A stretch of 16,112 nucleotides of DNA, taken from contig CAAGKS010000041.1 of the NCBI GenBank assembly GCA_900770605.1, positions 1 through 16,112 on the forward strand, written 5' to 3'. This DNA comes from Clostridia bacterium (GTDB lineage Bacteria > Bacillota > Clostridia > Oscillospirales > CAG-272). Positions 14,150-16,112 of this stretch are shown one piece after another; position 1 is the first letter of the stretch, and each line of letters begins with the position of its first letter. The notes beneath the pieces are model-generated. The model was given only the letters and a program-made list of their open reading frames with translations, did no database searches and was not told the DNA's origin. A program made the translations under genes and the position numbers.

Positions 14150-14931
14150 CAGTCGTCCCATCTCTTCCACGGCGCCCCTCCGCCGTACCATATCTTCTCA
14201 AGATCGTCTCTGTCCTTTTGCATATCCATACAGTGCCAAAAGCCCTCGTGCCTGTACGCCATCAGCTCGCCGTCCGCCGAAAGCCTCTCAAGCGGCTTTT
14301 TTTCAAATACCGTAGCGTCTCCGTCGATATAATCTATCACCTTCGGATCAAGCACCATAAAGCCGCCGTTGATGGGATTTCCGTCCGCGTCCTTCTTCTC
14401 CCTGAACGACAGTATGCGGTTTTTCGCCCCCATTTTGATAACGCCGAACCTCTGCCCCGCATTGACAACGGTAATAGTGGCGAGCTTGCCGTGCGAGCGA
14501 TGAAATTCCACGAGCGCGCCAAGATCGACGTCCGAAACTCCGTCTCCGTACGTCATAAGAAACGGCTCGTTGTCAAGATACTTTCTGATCCTCTTGATAC
14601 GTCCGCCCGTCATAGTATTCAAGCCCGTGTCGGCAACCGTTACCTTCCACTGCTCAGTGTAGGTCTTATGCACTCTCATACGGTTCGTATTATTAGTGAA
14701 ATCAAAGGTCACGTCCGACGCGCGCAAAAAATAATCGTTGAAAAAATCCTTGATAACGTGCTGCTTATAACCGCAGCATATAATAAACTCGTTAAATCCG
14801 TACGACGAATAATATTTCATAATATGCCATAAGATCGGCATTCCGCCTATCTCTATCATCGGCTTTGGCTTGAGGTGCGACTGCTCCGAGATGCGAGTTC
14901 CAAGTCCGCCCGCAAGAATTACGACCTTCAT
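14149..14931 (-). CDS. rfbF: Glucose-1-phosphate cytidylyltransferase
   Basis: Makes CDP-glucose from CTP and glucose-1-phosphate, the entry step to CDP-deoxysugars. The 260-residue product has the nucleotidyltransferase loop GGLGTR (8-13), KPKPMIEIGG (21-30), the metal-binding TYGDGVSDVD (127-136) and INGGFMVLDPKVIDYI, specific to the cytidylyltransferase branch. The start is the ATG at 14931 with GAGGGA eight bases upstream; a GTG at 14946 would add five residues but overlaps that ribosome site. First gene of the four-gene sugar cassette. No convincing promoter is visible in the 40 bases between it and the large upstream hairpin. Confidence 0.94.
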   Translation of the reverse strand: MKVVILAGGLGTRISEQSHLKPKPMIEIGGMPILWHIMKYYSSYGFNEFIICCGYKQHVIKDFFNDYFLRASDVTFDFTNNTNRMRVHKTYTEQWKVTVADTGLNTMTGGRIKRIRKYLDNEPFLMTYGDGVSDVDLGALVEFHRSHGKLATITVVNAGQRFGVIKMGAKNRILSFREKKDADGNPINGGFMVLDPKVIDYIDGDATVFEKKPLERLSADGELMAYRHEGFWHCMDMQKDRDDLEKIWYGGGAPWKRWDD

Positions 14932-14971
14932 ATTGAAATCCCTCACTTATTCTGACTTTTAAAGCTTTGGG

Positions 14972-15044
14972 CAAAAAAATACCGCCCGAAATCCTTTTTT
15001 AACATTATGTACTAATGTCTCAAAAAATATTCCGAACGGTATTT
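14972..15044 (-). terminator. Long hairpin with T tail downstream of the membrane-protein gene
   Basis: Bases 14977-15044 form a nearly complete inverted repeat. The outer arms AATACCG (14978-14984) and CGGTATT (15037-15043) continue inward for about 15 more pairs with one mismatch and several G-U pairs. The centre holds a second perfect palindrome, ACATTA (15002-15007) with TAATGT (15013-15018). On the minus strand it is followed by seven Ts, as expected of a Rho-independent terminator for the gene ending at 15067. Its length is unusual for a simple terminator. Confidence 0.65.
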
Positions 15045-15066
15045 CTATTGATATTACAAATTGATA

Positions 15067-15639
15067 TCACAAAAAACGATATACTGTGTTTTTATCGCAA
15101 ACAGTCGCGCCGAAAAGCTTTTCGCCGAGCCTCAGCGGCAGATTTTTTTCGCCGACCTGAACGTATGTAGATGAATATTTGGGCGCGTACAGTATCAAAA
15201 GCTCGATCTCCCTTCTGCGAGAGGGCGGAAAATTGCGCGTAAGATCGGGAAAGGCGCGTTTTTTGATGCGCACCGCGCGTCTTTGCTTGCCATCGGGCGT
15301 GAGCGGCTCGGGAACTACCGAGCGTTCAAGCAGGGTGCGATCGGGGCGCACGAGCGCGCTGTTTTGCACGTTTATCGCCGACCACAGCTTGACGGCAAAT
15401 ATCTTTTGCTTTCCGATAAGTAAAACGTCAAAGCCTCGCGAGGTATTGAGCGACAAAAATCCACATCTTCTGAGCGGCTTGAACACGTATCCGCGCTGCT
15501 TTGCCGCATGCCTCAATTCAAAGAATATCCGCGCGCGAGCCACACCTGCGCGAACGTAAGGAAACAGGATTATCCCTGCCACGATAAAGGGCGAAAGTAT
15601 TGACAGTACGACTATGATAACTATCACGACAAACGTCAT
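15067..15639 (-). CDS. Hypothetical membrane-anchored basic protein
   Basis: I do not recognise a named family. The 190-residue product starts with a strong membrane segment (about 1-29, MTFVVIVIIVVLSI...), then a short basic turn (RAGVARARIFFELRHAAKQRG) that predicts a cytoplasmic C-terminal domain. That domain has alternating hydrophobic strands (FDVLLIGKQKIFAVKLW, 70-86; EIELLILYAPK, 144-154) and ends in LGEKLFGATVCDKNTVYRF. The D-x...-K-containing strand pair at 70-86 is faintly like a restriction-endonuclease-like core, but an acidic-x-K motif is not clear. The ATG at 15639 is preceded by GGGAGGAG; a TTG start ten codons upstream is less likely. It is 50 bases after the next upstream gene and is followed by the long hairpin. 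Confidence 0.75.
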   Translation of the reverse strand: MTFVVIVIIVVLSILSPFIVAGIILFPYVRAGVARARIFFELRHAAKQRGYVFKPLRRCGFLSLNTSRGFDVLLIGKQKIFAVKLWSAINVQNSALVRPDRTLLERSVVPEPLTPDGKQRRAVRIKKRAFPDLTRNFPPSRRREIELLILYAPKYSSTYVQVGEKNLPLRLGEKLFGATVCDKNTVYRFL

Positions 15640-15689
15640 ATTTTCTCCTCCCTTCGTGTCTTTTGGCAATAGATCTTATTTGAGCGGTA

Positions 15690-16112
15690 TCACTCGCCGT
15701 CTATCCTGATAATAGAGTGGACCGAGGTCACCTGAGGCGGATATGACATAGCCACCTTACCGTCAAAAATTATTTTCAGATGATCTCCCACCCCATACGC
15801 CGATGAGCCTGCGAGCTCAGTGTTTACCTGCACTCTCTCGCTCTCGGCAAACGCGCCGTTGCCGCCGTCAGTTACCTCAACGAGAAATCCCTTTGAGTTC
15901 ACTTCAACGATCCTACCGCAAAAATACGGGCTATTGGTGTCCGTAGCTTCACCGTCGGCGACAAATCTTGTATTATTAAACACCTCAATACCAAATATCT
16001 CGATCACAACTCCGTCGATATATCCGTATTCCTCACCCTCAGAGCTGATACTGTGCATATCGTATACGTCGTAAATTATTGCATTATAAAGTACAGTTCC
16101 GCCGTCACGGGC
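15690..16112 (-). CDS. Partial protein, possibly DUF3221/YobA-like (5' end outside window)
   Basis: The frame is open from the window edge to the TGA at 15690, so at least 140 C-terminal residues are visible and the true start lies outside. An internal ATG at 16058 exists, but there is no reason to prefer it because the frame continues upstream without a stop. The sequence is acidic and beta-rich (YGYIDGVVIEIFG, FCGRIVEVNSKGFLVEV), and ends with GDHLKIIFDGKVAMSYPPQV, a pattern resembling the C-terminus of small DUF3221/YobA-like secreted or lipoproteins of Firmicutes. Whether it has a lipobox cannot be seen. Function unknown; the family suggestion is tentative. Confidence 0.6.
   Translation of the reverse strand, partial: ARDGGTVLYNAIIYDVYDMHSISSEGEEYGYIDGVVIEIFGIEVFNNTRFVADGEATDTNSPYFCGRIVEVNSKGFLVEVTDGGNGAFAESERVQVNTELAGSSAYGVGDHLKIIFDGKVAMSYPPQVTSVHSIIRIDGE

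Noticed and set aside
14150..14191. Upstream ATG for rfbG
   Set aside because: It would place 14 extra residues inside rfbF; the TGATG overlap start aligns with known RfbG N-termini.
14932..14972. Promoter for rfbF (TTGCCC-16-GAATAA)
   Set aside because: The -10 is poor and the implied start would fall on the ribosome site, so it is not listed as a feature.

Overview
The window reads as chromosomal DNA of a Gram-positive Firmicute, most likely an uncultured gut-type Clostridia. The main reason is the gene order nusB - xseA - xseB - ispA - tlyA - nadK - argR - recN, a conserved Firmicutes block, together with a divergent-PAP2 (DUF212) gene and a second TsaD/Kae1-type gene inside it. The DNA looks mid-GC, with AT-rich intergenic promoters. 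I cannot name the genus. Every gene I can support lies on the minus strand, so transcription runs from high to low coordinates.

Right edge (about 15067-16112): a partial gene of unknown function resembling DUF3221/YobA-like proteins runs off the window. It is followed by a small protein with one N-terminal membrane segment and a basic cytoplasmic domain. A very long imperfect hairpin with a T tail (14972-15044) closes this unit.

Sugar cassette (11226-14931): four tightly packed genes, rfbF (CTP + glucose-1-phosphate to CDP-glucose), rfbG (CDP-glucose to CDP-4-keto-6-deoxyglucose), an extended-SDR reductase/epimerase, and a two-TM GtrB/DPM1-type glycosyltransferase. Together they look like a route that makes a CDP-6-deoxyhexose and transfers the sugar, probably to a polyprenyl phosphate at the membrane. 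The RfbH-type 3-dehydrase needed for 3,6-dideoxyhexoses is absent.

Single-gene unit (10306-11188): a cytoplasmic YkuE/YaeI-type metallophosphoesterase with its own consensus promoter, a GTG start with a strong Shine-Dalgarno, and a Rho-independent terminator starting at its stop codon.

Housekeeping operon (201-10169): a strong SigA-type promoter (TTGACT-17-TATAAT) drives eleven genes: nusB, a TsaD-like paralog, xseA, xseB, ispA, divergent PAP2, tlyA, nadK, argR, recN and argS. Several pairs overlap by 1-4 bases or are separated by 0-1 base, so translational coupling is likely. The dxs gene often found between ispA and tlyA is missing. The nusB leader carries a boxA-like sequence (TGCTCTTAAA) about 12 bases into the predicted transcript. 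Since NusB is the boxA-binding antitermination factor, this suggests autoregulation and is the most interesting signal I found.

Left edge (1-200): no gene; instead a run of hairpins and a diverged direct repeat that look like dispersed palindromic repeats. I found no tRNA, rRNA, CRISPR array, transposase or prophage gene.
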